Source: DATBFG01 sp036558645 (GTDB lineage Bacteria > Acidobacteriota > Terriglobia > Terriglobales > Acidobacteriaceae). From it: a DNA stretch of 64,000 nucleotides. This document shows, in pieces, positions 8,085-16,537 of the stretch (positions are counted from its first letter, which is position 1; every line of letters starts with the position of its first letter). Both the position numbers and the translations under genes were made by a program. The stretch is from the NCBI GenBank assembly GCA_036558645.1, contig DATBFG010000078.1:26047-90046 (forward strand). Direction: 5' to 3'. The notes beneath the pieces are model-generated. The model did no database searches. It was not told the DNA's origin and saw only the letters and a program-made list of their open reading frames with translations.

Positions 8085-8756
8085 ATGACACTTACCTCGA
8101 TGGTTGTCTCGCGCGATTGGCAGGAAGTCAGTGTTTTGGAATGCATTTTAGGCGGGTTGCACATCGGGGTGGATGTGGAGAGGGATCCTGAGCGCGCCGA
8201 AGCTAAGCTGGCGAGATCAAAGTTCGATGCCATCATTGTGGATTGCGACCTGAGCGGGACGAATCGCTTCTTGCGGATCGTCAAGACACACAGATCGAGT
8301 TCAGTGCCACTCATCATCGTAAGCGGATCTAGCGGTCGCAAACGGCTTGGCGACGCCGGGGCGAACTTCATTTTTGAAAAACCAATCTCTGTTGAGCAGG
8401 CCGTGCACACGCTTTCAGCGGCGCGAAATTGCATCATGGAGGAGCGCCTTCGTTATCATCGCCAGGATGTAAAAGTACCGGTCACCCTCCGTTATGGTGC
8501 TAAACATCGGATGCGTGCGGAACTTCTCAACCTTAGCCAGGGTGGAGTTGGAATTCAGGTCGAGCATCCGTTGGAAGTATCCAAGCTTCGTTTGAGCTTC
8601 GCGCTTCCTTCTAGCAAACGTAGCGTCAACCTGCCAGGAGAGGTGGTATGGTCCAACGCGGGCCGAGCTGGGATTCGTTTTGTAAAAGCGGGCAAAGATG
8701 TTGCTCGAGACCTGGAACTATGGCTGGAGCGGCGTTACTTTCAGGGAAGCCGATAG
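8085..8756 (+). CDS. Receiver-like domain fused to PilZ
   Basis: Residues 1-118 look like a response-regulator receiver domain, with DAIIVDCDLSG giving a candidate phospho-acceptor at D53 or D55, a IIVSGSSG strand and the conserved Lys in FEKPIS (K99). The usual N-terminal acidic pair is not obvious (only D11 nearby), so the domain may be degenerate. Residues 120-220 are a PilZ domain with RYHRQ and NLSQGG, the Asn variant of the D/NxSxxG motif. The protein could join a phosphorelay or other input to c-di-GMP. It converges with the next gene with a 10-base gap. Confidence 0.85.
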   Translation: MTLTSMVVSRDWQEVSVLECILGGLHIGVDVERDPERAEAKLARSKFDAIIVDCDLSGTNRFLRIVKTHRSSSVPLIIVSGSSGRKRLGDAGANFIFEKPISVEQAVHTLSAARNCIMEERLRYHRQDVKVPVTLRYGAKHRMRAELLNLSQGGVGIQVEHPLEVSKLRLSFALPSSKRSVNLPGEVVWSNAGRAGIRFVKAGKDVARDLELWLERRYFQGSR

Positions 8757-8766
8757 AAACAAGGCC

Positions 8767-9588
8767 CTACCGGAATCGGGGCGCGTCTTCCGGTTCCGCC
8801 TTGTTGTCATTCGGAAAAAGCGCGCCCGTAAGATGAACCAGGTAACTTCCAGGCGTGATTCCAACGCAGGAAATGAAAAGTAGGCGGTACACCAACGCAA
8901 AGATGCAGCTGGTAGCCAAAATCAAGGTGAATCCCAGCCACCATGCCGGAAATACCTGGGTCATGGCCAGCGATACGACACAAAATAGCAGCACAGCCGC
9001 TGCGACAACCAGAATGTCGACCACCCGTGCCAACGTGCGTGGCGAGTCCGCAAATGGGTACCACGTAGCATCCTGACTTGCCTCAATCGACTGACCAACG
9101 TCGCTTTCTTGCTCTTGAACAACCTGCACTGGTGGGCGGGGCGGGCCGGAGAACACCAACTCAGCCGGTGGTTGGCCATTTCGATGGACGAAAATTGCTT
9201 CCGCGCCAAGCTGTGCCGCAGTTCCCAGCAATTGCGTAAAGAGCCACTCCCTAAGCTGGCGTCGCGATCGCTGACCAACAACTACAAATTCAAGGCCCGC
9301 CTGACCGCTGCTGTCCGTCCACGCCACTCGACCGCTCGCTTCGACGCGTGTTCGTGGGTTTAGCAATTCGAATCGCAGATGGACTTGTTGATTCTCCTCG
9401 ACGGGAGACACAACCTGCACGGCAATTCCCGATTCGCTTACATTCCGAATGATCCCCCCGTTGGCGTGGTCAAGGTTTATGTAGGCAAGGTTCTGGATTT
9501 TCTGCCGAAAATGGCGCCTTTGCCTCTGCCGCACGCGCACGATAGGCGGCGATGCACTGGAGAGCGCGTCCTCGGAACGGTAGTCCAT
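8767..9588 (-). CDS. PilZ domain protein with a C-terminal RDD-like membrane domain
   Basis: This 273-residue protein has a PilZ domain at about residues 18-120, with the RRHFR arginine motif and the NVSESG variant of DxSxxG, ending in RRQLREWLF. A hydrophilic linker of about 60 residues follows. The C-terminus has R-V-V-D before two or three hydrophobic helices at about 190-255, as in RDD-family membrane domains. Its PilZ region closely resembles that of the protein at 16538, including the REWLF end. It is probably a membrane-tethered c-di-GMP receptor. PilZ-RDD is an uncommon combination. Confidence 0.85.
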   Translation of the reverse strand: MDYRSEDALSSASPPIVRVRQRQRRHFRQKIQNLAYINLDHANGGIIRNVSESGIAVQVVSPVEENQQVHLRFELLNPRTRVEASGRVAWTDSSGQAGLEFVVVGQRSRRQLREWLFTQLLGTAAQLGAEAIFVHRNGQPPAELVFSGPPRPPVQVVQEQESDVGQSIEASQDATWYPFADSPRTLARVVDILVVAAAVLLFCVVSLAMTQVFPAWWLGFTLILATSCIFALVYRLLFISCVGITPGSYLVHLTGALFPNDNKAEPEDAPRFR

Positions 9589-9679
9589 GCGCCAATCTTA
9601 GCTTTGTACCTGGATCCGTTCTCAGTAACCGGAAAGGTTCTGGTAGAGCCCTGAGCCCTTGTGGCGAGTTTGTCTTTTC

Positions 9680-9997
9680 CTAAGAAGCCGGCCGGTGCAT
9701 GACCGAATGGGGTTCATCCTGAGCGGTCTTGGCTACCTGAGCAAGATCCCACGCCACCAGACGGCTCAGGTCATAACTGAACGGCCCGTAGGCCTGGAAA
9801 GAGTGCTCGTCAAACAGGCGTTTGATTCCGCAACCCATGCATACCTGGTAGGAGTAAGCCTGGGCACGAATAGGCCAGCTCATTTTTCTGTGCCAACAAC
9901 CGCGAAACAGCATTACCGCAGCGCCCGCTAGACCTGTAGCCACCAGACCTAGCGACCAACCCCAGCGCGACTTCGGATTACCCTTGTCCTGGCCCAC
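9680..9997 (-). CDS. Small membrane protein with a Cys-rich cytoplasmic segment
   Basis: The 105-residue protein has one hydrophobic segment at about 13-32. A hydrophilic part follows with CMGCGIKRLFDE (a single CxxC pair) and AYGPFSYDLSRL. The context WPIRAQAYSYQVCMGCG resembles a small acidobacterial family I recall, but no function is known. It diverges from the GAF-amidase gene. Reading through the whole frame without rare features supports it as a gene. Confidence 0.6.
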   Translation of the reverse strand: MGQDKGNPKSRWGWSLGLVATGLAGAAVMLFRGCWHRKMSWPIRAQAYSYQVCMGCGIKRLFDEHSFQAYGPFSYDLSRLVAWDLAQVAKTAQDEPHSVMHRPAS

Positions 9998-10273
9998 AAC
10001 AAACCCGCGGAAATATTCAGCAGCTTAGGATATGCGCAACCAAACGGTCACGCAATGGCACTTCGTGGCTATCCCACCCAGGTGCTTACCAAAGAACATG
10101 CCCACCTTCCCCTTCGTGCAGCAAGGAAATATTGAAGTTGGCCCAAAAGACCTGTAACTTACAAGGTACTCCCTGTAATGTCGGGTAATTTCTGGATAAG
10201 CTCCCAGTAGCGGTTTGGCTACGGGGGCTTTGACACCCGCTGGCAGCGAGGCGGCGGTTCTTCTCGCGAGTGC

Positions 10274-12475
10274 ATGAGCGCAAGCCTGACCACTGACGCG
10301 ATGTTTTCCACCACTGAAAGTGGCCCTATTCCTCCGCCAGCTGGGGTCGATCGGTCTATTCACCCATCCCTCGCGCCTGGCCATGAAGCCCTGCAGGCAC
10401 TTCTTGCGTTTTCCGCGTTGAATGACCAGATTCGCCGACGTCGGGCCGACCCCGATCAAAATGCGGAGAATGCCTGTGACTTGGAGCCGTTCGTCTTGGA
10501 TGAGGTGTTACACCTCGTGGCTGAACGGGCATTGTCCCTTACGGGCGCGGATGGCGTGGCTATCGCATTAGCGGAGGCCCAGGACATCGTGTGCCGCGCG
10601 TCCGCCGGCCGGATTGCACCAGATCCCGGCGTACGGCTTGATCCCAACTCGGGATTTTCCGGCGCATGTTTTCGAGATGGAGAAATTGTTCGCTGTGACG
10701 ACGCCGAGTCCGATCCAAGAGTCAACTTGCAGGCATCGCGTAGTCTTGGCGCGCGCTCGCTGGTTGCCGTGCCCCTCGGCCGGAAAACCGTCCTTGGGGT
10801 GTTGGAAGTATTCTCCTACGAGGCATACGCGTTTAACGAGAGTGATGTTCGCAGCATCAGGTTACTTGCGGAGCTGATTCTCGCCGCAATGAAGCCGGAA
10901 GAAGAAGACCGGCTGGCCGAAGTCTCTAGACAGGTTATTGACCGCAGCAAAGCCAAGCCCGCTGACACCAGGCAGCTGCCTCAACCCGCACCTGCCACAC
11001 AGCATCCACAGTTTCTGGCGCTTCCACAAACCGAAAAATCATCCACGAAGAAAACACTCGAGATACGCAAAGGTAATGCTGGCCGCCCAGGACTCACGGT
11101 TGTCCTTGGTGTGGTGCTATTCGCCGCGGCTCTGGGTGCGGGATTATGGTGGAAGATGCTGCGAACAACGCAGAAGGTCCGGGCAAGCGCGCCCGCTCCG
11201 GCAGCCCTTCCCACCGCTGTCCAACCTAAGATGGTTGATGCACAGGGACCAGAAATCAAGCCCGATGCAGACCTGCTAACCGCGAGCGTTCCTCCCACCG
11301 ATATCAAGCAGCAACTCTCCGTTCTTCCGCAGGTGACTGGCATCCGGCATTGGAACTCATCAGAAGGCAGCACCGTCGTGCTTGACCTCCAAGAACAGGT
11401 GCAATACGAGGCTCACCGGCTCACCGATCCAGTACGCATTTACGTAGACCTACATGACACATCTCTCGCGCCCGCCCTTAACGGCAAGAACATAGAAATC
11501 GGCGATGCCATGCTAATGAGAGTTCGCCTTGCGCAGCCAATGCCGGGCGTCACTCGCGTTGTACTTGAAACCTCAGCGGGGACAAATTTCGCAGTCAGCC
11601 TTGAGCCTAATCCGTACCGCCTTGTGGTTCAGGTGCGTCCCCTTGGAGCCTCGAACTCACCGCGTGCAGATGTGGATCTGTTCGCGCCGATGACTCCGGC
11701 AGAAGGGACAAGAGTCGCCTCAGCAACGGCGACGCGCGAGGATCTGCAACTGCGCTCGAAAGTGCCTCACTTCCGCATAGCGCTCGATGCAGGGCACGGC
11801 GGTTGGGATCTGGGCACTGTCGGACGCCAAGGGCTTCTCGAAAAAGATTTGGCGCTCGATATCGTGGAGAGATTAGGGAACCTTTTACAAAAGAGATTAG
11901 GCGCAGAAGTCATCTACACGCGGGAAGACGACAACTACATTGGGTTGGAAAAGCGAGCGGAAATTGCAAACCAATCCCAGGCGGACCTATTCCTATCAGT
12001 GCATGCAAATTACAGCGTCTCCACTTCAGCGCGGGGAGTCGAGACGTATTACACCAATACCTTCTCTTCGATTCACTCCCGCAGCCGGGAGTCCGAAGAC
12101 GCAACCGTGCAAAACATCGAATTTGCCAACGTTGATATCCGCGAAAAAGTACAGGAATCTCACCGGTTTGCTGCCAGCGTACAGCGCTCTCTGCACGGTT
12201 CGCTGGCAGCATCAAATCCCGGCATTCCGAATCGGGGAGTGAAAGAAGCCTCCTACGTCGTATTGACTGGAACGTTTATGCCGGCAATTCTGGCGGAAGT
12301 CTCCTTCGTCAGCAGTCCAGCGGACGAGGAAAATTTGCAGAGCAAGGCTTATCGACAAGGTATCGCCGAAGCCCTTTACAAAGGCATCGAAAGATACGAA
12401 GCCGTACCTCGCAAAATGAAGTTAGCAAGCAACAACGCAACTCAATCAGACAGCAAGAACCGAGTGGCACAATAA
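10274..12475 (+). CDS. GAF domain-membrane segment-AMIN-N-acetylmuramoyl-L-alanine amidase fusion
   Basis: The 733-residue protein has a GAF domain at about 75-205, a disordered linker, one membrane helix near 275-292, an AMIN domain near 350-460 and an Amidase_3 domain at 500-720. Zinc and catalytic residues of the AmiC family are present: H508 in DAGHGG, E523 in LLEKD, H577 in SVHAN and E675 in LAEVSF. AMIN domains target such enzymes to peptidoglycan. The GAF would be cytoplasmic and the amidase periplasmic, so ligand sensing could be coupled to wall cleavage across the membrane; that is inference. The GAF is of the type also found in the genes at 16538 and 18152. ATG 10301 is an alternative start, and neither has a strong ribosome site. 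It converges with the peptidase gene at a 6-base gap. Confidence 0.92.
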   Translation: MSASLTTDAMFSTTESGPIPPPAGVDRSIHPSLAPGHEALQALLAFSALNDQIRRRRADPDQNAENACDLEPFVLDEVLHLVAERALSLTGADGVAIALAEAQDIVCRASAGRIAPDPGVRLDPNSGFSGACFRDGEIVRCDDAESDPRVNLQASRSLGARSLVAVPLGRKTVLGVLEVFSYEAYAFNESDVRSIRLLAELILAAMKPEEEDRLAEVSRQVIDRSKAKPADTRQLPQPAPATQHPQFLALPQTEKSSTKKTLEIRKGNAGRPGLTVVLGVVLFAAALGAGLWWKMLRTTQKVRASAPAPAALPTAVQPKMVDAQGPEIKPDADLLTASVPPTDIKQQLSVLPQVTGIRHWNSSEGSTVVLDLQEQVQYEAHRLTDPVRIYVDLHDTSLAPALNGKNIEIGDAMLMRVRLAQPMPGVTRVVLETSAGTNFAVSLEPNPYRLVVQVRPLGASNSPRADVDLFAPMTPAEGTRVASATATREDLQLRSKVPHFRIALDAGHGGWDLGTVGRQGLLEKDLALDIVERLGNLLQKRLGAEVIYTREDDNYIGLEKRAEIANQSQADLFLSVHANYSVSTSARGVETYYTNTFSSIHSRSRESEDATVQNIEFANVDIREKVQESHRFAASVQRSLHGSLAASNPGIPNRGVKEASYVVLTGTFMPAILAEVSFVSSPADEENLQSKAYRQGIAEALYKGIERYEAVPRKMKLASNNATQSDSKNRVAQ

Positions 12476-12481
12476 CGCAAA

Positions 12482-14626
12482 TTACTGCTGGTTTGTACCA
12501 CCGTACTTTTCGAGCCACTTCAATTCCTCGCGCACTTTGATCTTTCCGTGCCATGGATTCTTGGCTAAAGAATGTCCCTCTCCAGGAAATATCAATAACG
12601 TGCTCGGCACTCCTAGTTCATGCAGCGCACGGTCCAGAAGATAGTTCTGCGAAACCGCAACACGAATGTCATCACCGCCGGCGACCATGTGTGTTGGAGT
12701 CTTCACCTTATTGATTTGGTAGATCGCAGCTTCATCATGGTACCGTTGCGCGGCTTCCCAAGGGAGGCCACCCAGAAAATACGCATCGTCGAACGTTGTG
12801 TCGTCATTGCCCCAGTTGCCCACATGCTCAACCGCCCCCGCCCCGGTCACCGCTGCTTTGAAGCGAGTGGTTTGGGTAATCAACCAGTTCGTCATGTAGC
12901 CACCGTAGCTGTAACCACCCACCGTCAGATGATTCGGATCGGCGACGCCGTCCTTCACAAGCGCATCTACCCCTGCCAGGATGTCCTTACCTGGGCGGGA
13001 AACAATCTCCGGCACAATTCCCCTGAGGAATTCATCTCCGTAGCCGCTCGAACCGCGATAATTAGGTTCGAATACGAGCCAGCCTTGCGTCGCGGCCAGC
13101 CGATCCCACTGGTACCAGTCCATCTCGAAGTGATTACCGTCCGCGTCAGCGGGGCCACCGTGGATCAGCGTGAGCATCGGTAAATTCTTGGCTTCGAACT
13201 TGCCCGGTGGGTAAACAAGCATGCCCTCGACACTAGCACCGTCGTCCGATGTCCATCGGTACGGCTTCGCTTTGGGAAGGTCGCGCTCCAGATAGAGCTT
13301 GTTGAACGAAGTGAGCGGACGCGCCTCAGCAAGCTTTTCGACACTGTCCGCGATGTACACTTCAGTCGGCTTGTCGAAGGATGAAAAGACAACCGCAATA
13401 CGGGAAGAACGGGTCGCAGTAGCCACACCGGAGTAAGTTCCCGCCCAACTGGAAACCTTGGAAAAAGCGGCGGATGGCTGGCCCTGAGTGTATAGCTGAA
13501 CTTCGGTCCCTAGCTGACCCGCGGCAATCGTCTTTCCATCGGTGCCGATCGCATAGTTACCAACAGCACCATCGAAACTAGACGCCCATCGTTCTGCCTG
13601 GCCGTTCTGCGAATCGACCCAATAGAGGCGGGTCTGGGTGTCCTCGTACTTCTTTTCTACTGAGCCGACTTCGATTGCGAAGAAAACATGCTTGCTGTCG
13701 TTCGCCCAAGCAATCTGTCCCTCGACAGCTTCGTTATGCGTAAGTTGCCGCGATGCGCGCGCGGGAGACGTTTCCGCCAGATCAATAGCGAATACTTCAA
13801 ACTCGCCGATTTTTTCGCTCCGCTCGGAGATTGAGGTGGTAACAAACGCCAGCTTGCTACCATCTGGCGAGGCCTTCAATTGTTGAACCCGCCATGGCAC
13901 ACTGGCGACTACCGCCGCTCCGGGAGTGCCTGCCGGTTCCTCATCTTTCTTATCATCTTCGTCCTTCGGGGTCTTACGGATGACCTCGGCTCTGTGCGCG
14001 ATTGCAGCGGCGACGTCCAGTTTAGAAATCACGTCCGGACGTTCCGCCGCGCGGTATTGGTTCACGTCCTTCCAATCCTTCTTGTATGCATCCCTCTGCG
14101 TCTTGGTCCACGGAACACGGGTAGCGAAGAAGATGGTGCGGGAATCCATCGACCACGCGAAAGCGTGCACTTCCTCATCCCCTCCGGTAATCGGGAAGGC
14201 TTCTCCACCGTTCGGCGAGATCAGGAAGATCTGAGAAACTTCTTCGTCTTTGCTGTCCCCGGAATCATCATCGCCAGATTTTGGCTGTTTTCGATCCGAA
14301 AGGAATGCAATCCACTTTCCGTCGGGCGACCACTGAGGATCGCTGTCATGACCGGATTGCGTAAGTTGGCTTATCGTCCCCGGATTCCTACCGTCGTCAC
14401 GGTAAAGCCAGAGGTCTTCACGAAAGATGCTTTGCTCCCAATCGGCCCGGTCGGTGACAAATACGAGGGAGTGTCCGTCGGGAGATAACTGCATGGCGGG
14501 AAAATCGACACTGTTAAAAAACTCGTCGAGCGTGAGCTTCGCCTTGTCAGCCGCTGAAGCGGAAAAGATGGTTAAGAACAATGATGCAAGAAGCAGCGAG
14601 AGTACACGGAGTGTCTTGGAGATCAT
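12482..14626 (-). CDS. S9 family peptidase (dipeptidyl aminopeptidase/acylaminoacyl peptidase type)
   Basis: This is a secreted prolyl-oligopeptidase-family serine peptidase of about 714 residues. A signal peptide (LLLASLFLTIFSASA) precedes a WD40/TolB-like propeller with DGHSLVFVTDRAD and WSPDGKWIAF blades. The alpha/beta-hydrolase domain carries the nucleophile S573 in GGYSYGG, an acid at D652/D653 in GGDDIRV and H685 in GEGHS. The frame is open from 14659, but ATG 14626 (MISKTLRVLS) places the signal peptide properly. It probably degrades oligopeptides in the periplasm. It heads a run of minus-strand genes without obvious functional linkage. Confidence 0.93.
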   Translation of the reverse strand: MISKTLRVLSLLLASLFLTIFSASAADKAKLTLDEFFNSVDFPAMQLSPDGHSLVFVTDRADWEQSIFREDLWLYRDDGRNPGTISQLTQSGHDSDPQWSPDGKWIAFLSDRKQPKSGDDDSGDSKDEEVSQIFLISPNGGEAFPITGGDEEVHAFAWSMDSRTIFFATRVPWTKTQRDAYKKDWKDVNQYRAAERPDVISKLDVAAAIAHRAEVIRKTPKDEDDKKDEEPAGTPGAAVVASVPWRVQQLKASPDGSKLAFVTTSISERSEKIGEFEVFAIDLAETSPARASRQLTHNEAVEGQIAWANDSKHVFFAIEVGSVEKKYEDTQTRLYWVDSQNGQAERWASSFDGAVGNYAIGTDGKTIAAGQLGTEVQLYTQGQPSAAFSKVSSWAGTYSGVATATRSSRIAVVFSSFDKPTEVYIADSVEKLAEARPLTSFNKLYLERDLPKAKPYRWTSDDGASVEGMLVYPPGKFEAKNLPMLTLIHGGPADADGNHFEMDWYQWDRLAATQGWLVFEPNYRGSSGYGDEFLRGIVPEIVSRPGKDILAGVDALVKDGVADPNHLTVGGYSYGGYMTNWLITQTTRFKAAVTGAGAVEHVGNWGNDDTTFDDAYFLGGLPWEAAQRYHDEAAIYQINKVKTPTHMVAGGDDIRVAVSQNYLLDRALHELGVPSTLLIFPGEGHSLAKNPWHGKIKVREELKWLEKYGGTNQQ

Positions 14627-14712
14627 GGGTGCGAGAGGTATACACCGGCCCGTAGCCAAGTTTCAAGTGGATGTTTGGATTGATAGTTCAGATCCGAATT
14701 ACGGAAGTGGAC

Positions 14713-15333
14713 TCACTGCGGAGGATCGGTGTTTACGAGAGCCTCTTCCAGGTCTTGATTGCTCTTCGCGTTGGCTCGTACCACGCGCCAACCATCATCG
14801 TATTCGCGGAATCCAACTACGGAGTTGTACACCACACCTCCGGAATTTAAGGCTGTCCCGACTTCGTTCACCGGAATCCATTTCCATTGAAATTCCACGT
14901 CGGCAAAATTGCCGGCCTTGCTGATTCCAGTTACCTCGATCAATTCCCGCTTAGCAATAGGCACGTTGAAGTACTGCATTGGTACGACGTTCTTCGGAAT
15001 CAAATCACGAAAAGCATCCACTCCCAAGGGAGTGAGTGAGACATCCCAGCAACCGGGAGGTCCTGGCTGACGAGTCGTGCCAGGGCCGCTCGGCGGGCAG
15101 GGGGCAGCCACTCCAGTAATCCAGCCCTGACGTTGAAGCACCAGGTATTCCGGGGAAGAATAGTCTTTGCTAGGGATGACTCCAGTCCGCAACCAGAAAT
15201 GTTGGGGGTTCTTGAAAGCATCTGAGCCAGCGATGAGATCAGACGCAAGCCGTCGTGTCAGAAAATCGCGAGGTGAGCAGCCGGGAACAACACACAACAG
15301 GACAACGATGGGAACGAGCCACGGTATCCGCAT
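14713..15333 (-). CDS. Lipoprotein, hypothetical
   Basis: The 206-residue product has a signal peptide ending in VVPGC (lipidation at C19). It lacks a recognised domain. A Pro/Cys-rich stretch (APCPPSGPGTTRQPGPPGC) is followed by strand-like segments such as ADVEFQWKWIPVNEVG and GWRVVRA. The latter pattern is like acidobacterial lipoproteins that carry NTF2-like or unknown folds. It lies 18 bases upstream of nothing transcribed in the same sense except the AmrS gene beyond it, which ends 18 bases before this start, so the two may be one unit. Confidence 0.75.
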   Translation of the reverse strand: MRIPWLVPIVVLLCVVPGCSPRDFLTRRLASDLIAGSDAFKNPQHFWLRTGVIPSKDYSSPEYLVLQRQGWITGVAAPCPPSGPGTTRQPGPPGCWDVSLTPLGVDAFRDLIPKNVVPMQYFNVPIAKRELIEVTGISKAGNFADVEFQWKWIPVNEVGTALNSGGVVYNSVVGFREYDDGWRVVRANAKSNQDLEEALVNTDPPQ

Positions 15334-15351
15334 GAATGTGTAGTGAAATTT

Positions 15352-16476
15352 CTAGTTGTGGATTGTAACTAAACGCGGACGGCGGTTGGGAAGAAAAGGA
15401 TGATCCGTGATCTGCTTTTCGAACTTCGGCCCCCAACGGCCCGGAATCTGTGTTTGGCAGGATGGACACTGCCCTTCGGGAGTGATCCGATATTCCAGCA
15501 CATGGTAACCGCGGCGTCGGATCAGCTTATCGCCGCATTGGTGGCATCGTGTATCTTCGCTGTCGCCCACCATCCCGGGTAGATTTCCCGCATACACGTA
15601 CTTCAATCCTGCGCGATGCCCTATTTCGACCGCCCGCAGGAGATCTTCGGGACGCGTGTCGTCTGGATCATCCATCTTGTAATCCTTGTGGAACGCCGTT
15701 ACATGCCAGGGAATGAGCGGCGAAACGCTGGCAATGAAGTCTGTCAACTCTCGTAACTCTTGGTCAGAGTCGTTGAACCCCGGGATGAGCAAGGTCACTA
15801 ACTCAAGCCAGATTCCCATCTGATGGAGGGTGCGAATCGTTTCAAGTATCGGTCCGATGCGCCCGCCCAACTCGTGATAATGGCGGTCGCTGAAACTCTT
15901 CAGATCCACTTTATAAAGGTCGATCCAAGGCCTCAGATACTCGAGCACCGGCGGCGTCCCGTTTCCGTTGGATACGAAACCCGTCAGCAGACCCGCAGCC
16001 TTGGCTTCCCTGAAAACCGCAACCGCCCACTCGCTGGTAATCAATGGCTCGTTATACGTGCTGACAAGGACCTTAGCACCCTGCCGCTTGGCATCTGCGA
16101 CTAATGCTTCCGGGGTTGCTTCGATTGGCAGCGAGATGGCATTAGGATCACGCAGCGCCTGCGACGTCACCCAGTTCTGACAATAGCTGCAGTGCAAATC
16201 ACACCCGAGCATTCCAAAGCTATAGGCGAGCGCACCGGGATGAGCATGAAAAAATGGCTTCTTCTCAATGGGGTCGCACTGCACGCCGCCGACATAGCCC
16301 CAGGGAACATACAAGGTCCCACCCTGATTAAAGCGCACCTTGCAGACGCCAGGCTGGCCCTCAGGAATCGGACAGCAATGTCCGCAGGCATAGCAGCGAA
16401 CCCGCTGGCGATCGAGTTTTTCGTAAAGATCACCCTCGCGAACGTTCTGATTGACGATCTCTCGAAGCGTGGGCAC
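15352..16476 (-). CDS. amrS: AmmeMemoRadiSam system radical SAM enzyme
   Basis: This 374-residue radical SAM protein has the cluster-binding motif C92xxxC96xxC99 (GCDLHCSYCQNW). It also has an N-terminal cysteine-rich segment (CYACGHCC) and a C-terminal zinc-ribbon-like pair (CHQCG, CPSCQ), as is usual for AmrS. The central GLLTGFVSNGNG and VDLKSF motifs match the PflA-like group. The family is usually encoded with AMMECR1 and Memo proteins, but neither is in this window. Its reaction is not established. It is upstream of the lipoprotein gene and probably co-transcribed with it. Confidence 0.93.
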   Translation of the reverse strand: MPTLREIVNQNVREGDLYEKLDRQRVRCYACGHCCPIPEGQPGVCKVRFNQGGTLYVPWGYVGGVQCDPIEKKPFFHAHPGALAYSFGMLGCDLHCSYCQNWVTSQALRDPNAISLPIEATPEALVADAKRQGAKVLVSTYNEPLITSEWAVAVFREAKAAGLLTGFVSNGNGTPPVLEYLRPWIDLYKVDLKSFSDRHYHELGGRIGPILETIRTLHQMGIWLELVTLLIPGFNDSDQELRELTDFIASVSPLIPWHVTAFHKDYKMDDPDDTRPEDLLRAVEIGHRAGLKYVYAGNLPGMVGDSEDTRCHQCGDKLIRRRGYHVLEYRITPEGQCPSCQTQIPGRWGPKFEKQITDHPFLPNRRPRLVTIHN

Positions 16477-16537
16477 AAAAAGAATCCTGTTTATATTTTA
16501 GTACCGGGGACACAACGGTGAGGAATTCATACCAAAA

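Noticed and set aside
10024..10273. Possible c-di-GMP riboswitch (GEMM-type) in the gap before the GAF-amidase gene
   Set aside because: A CAAAGCC stretch on the minus strand is suggestive, but the other conserved GEMM block and pairing partners were not found.
12620..13183. 187-codon plus-strand frame opposite the S9 peptidase
   Set aside because: It is a shadow of the catalytic domain, with no ribosome site or family motif.
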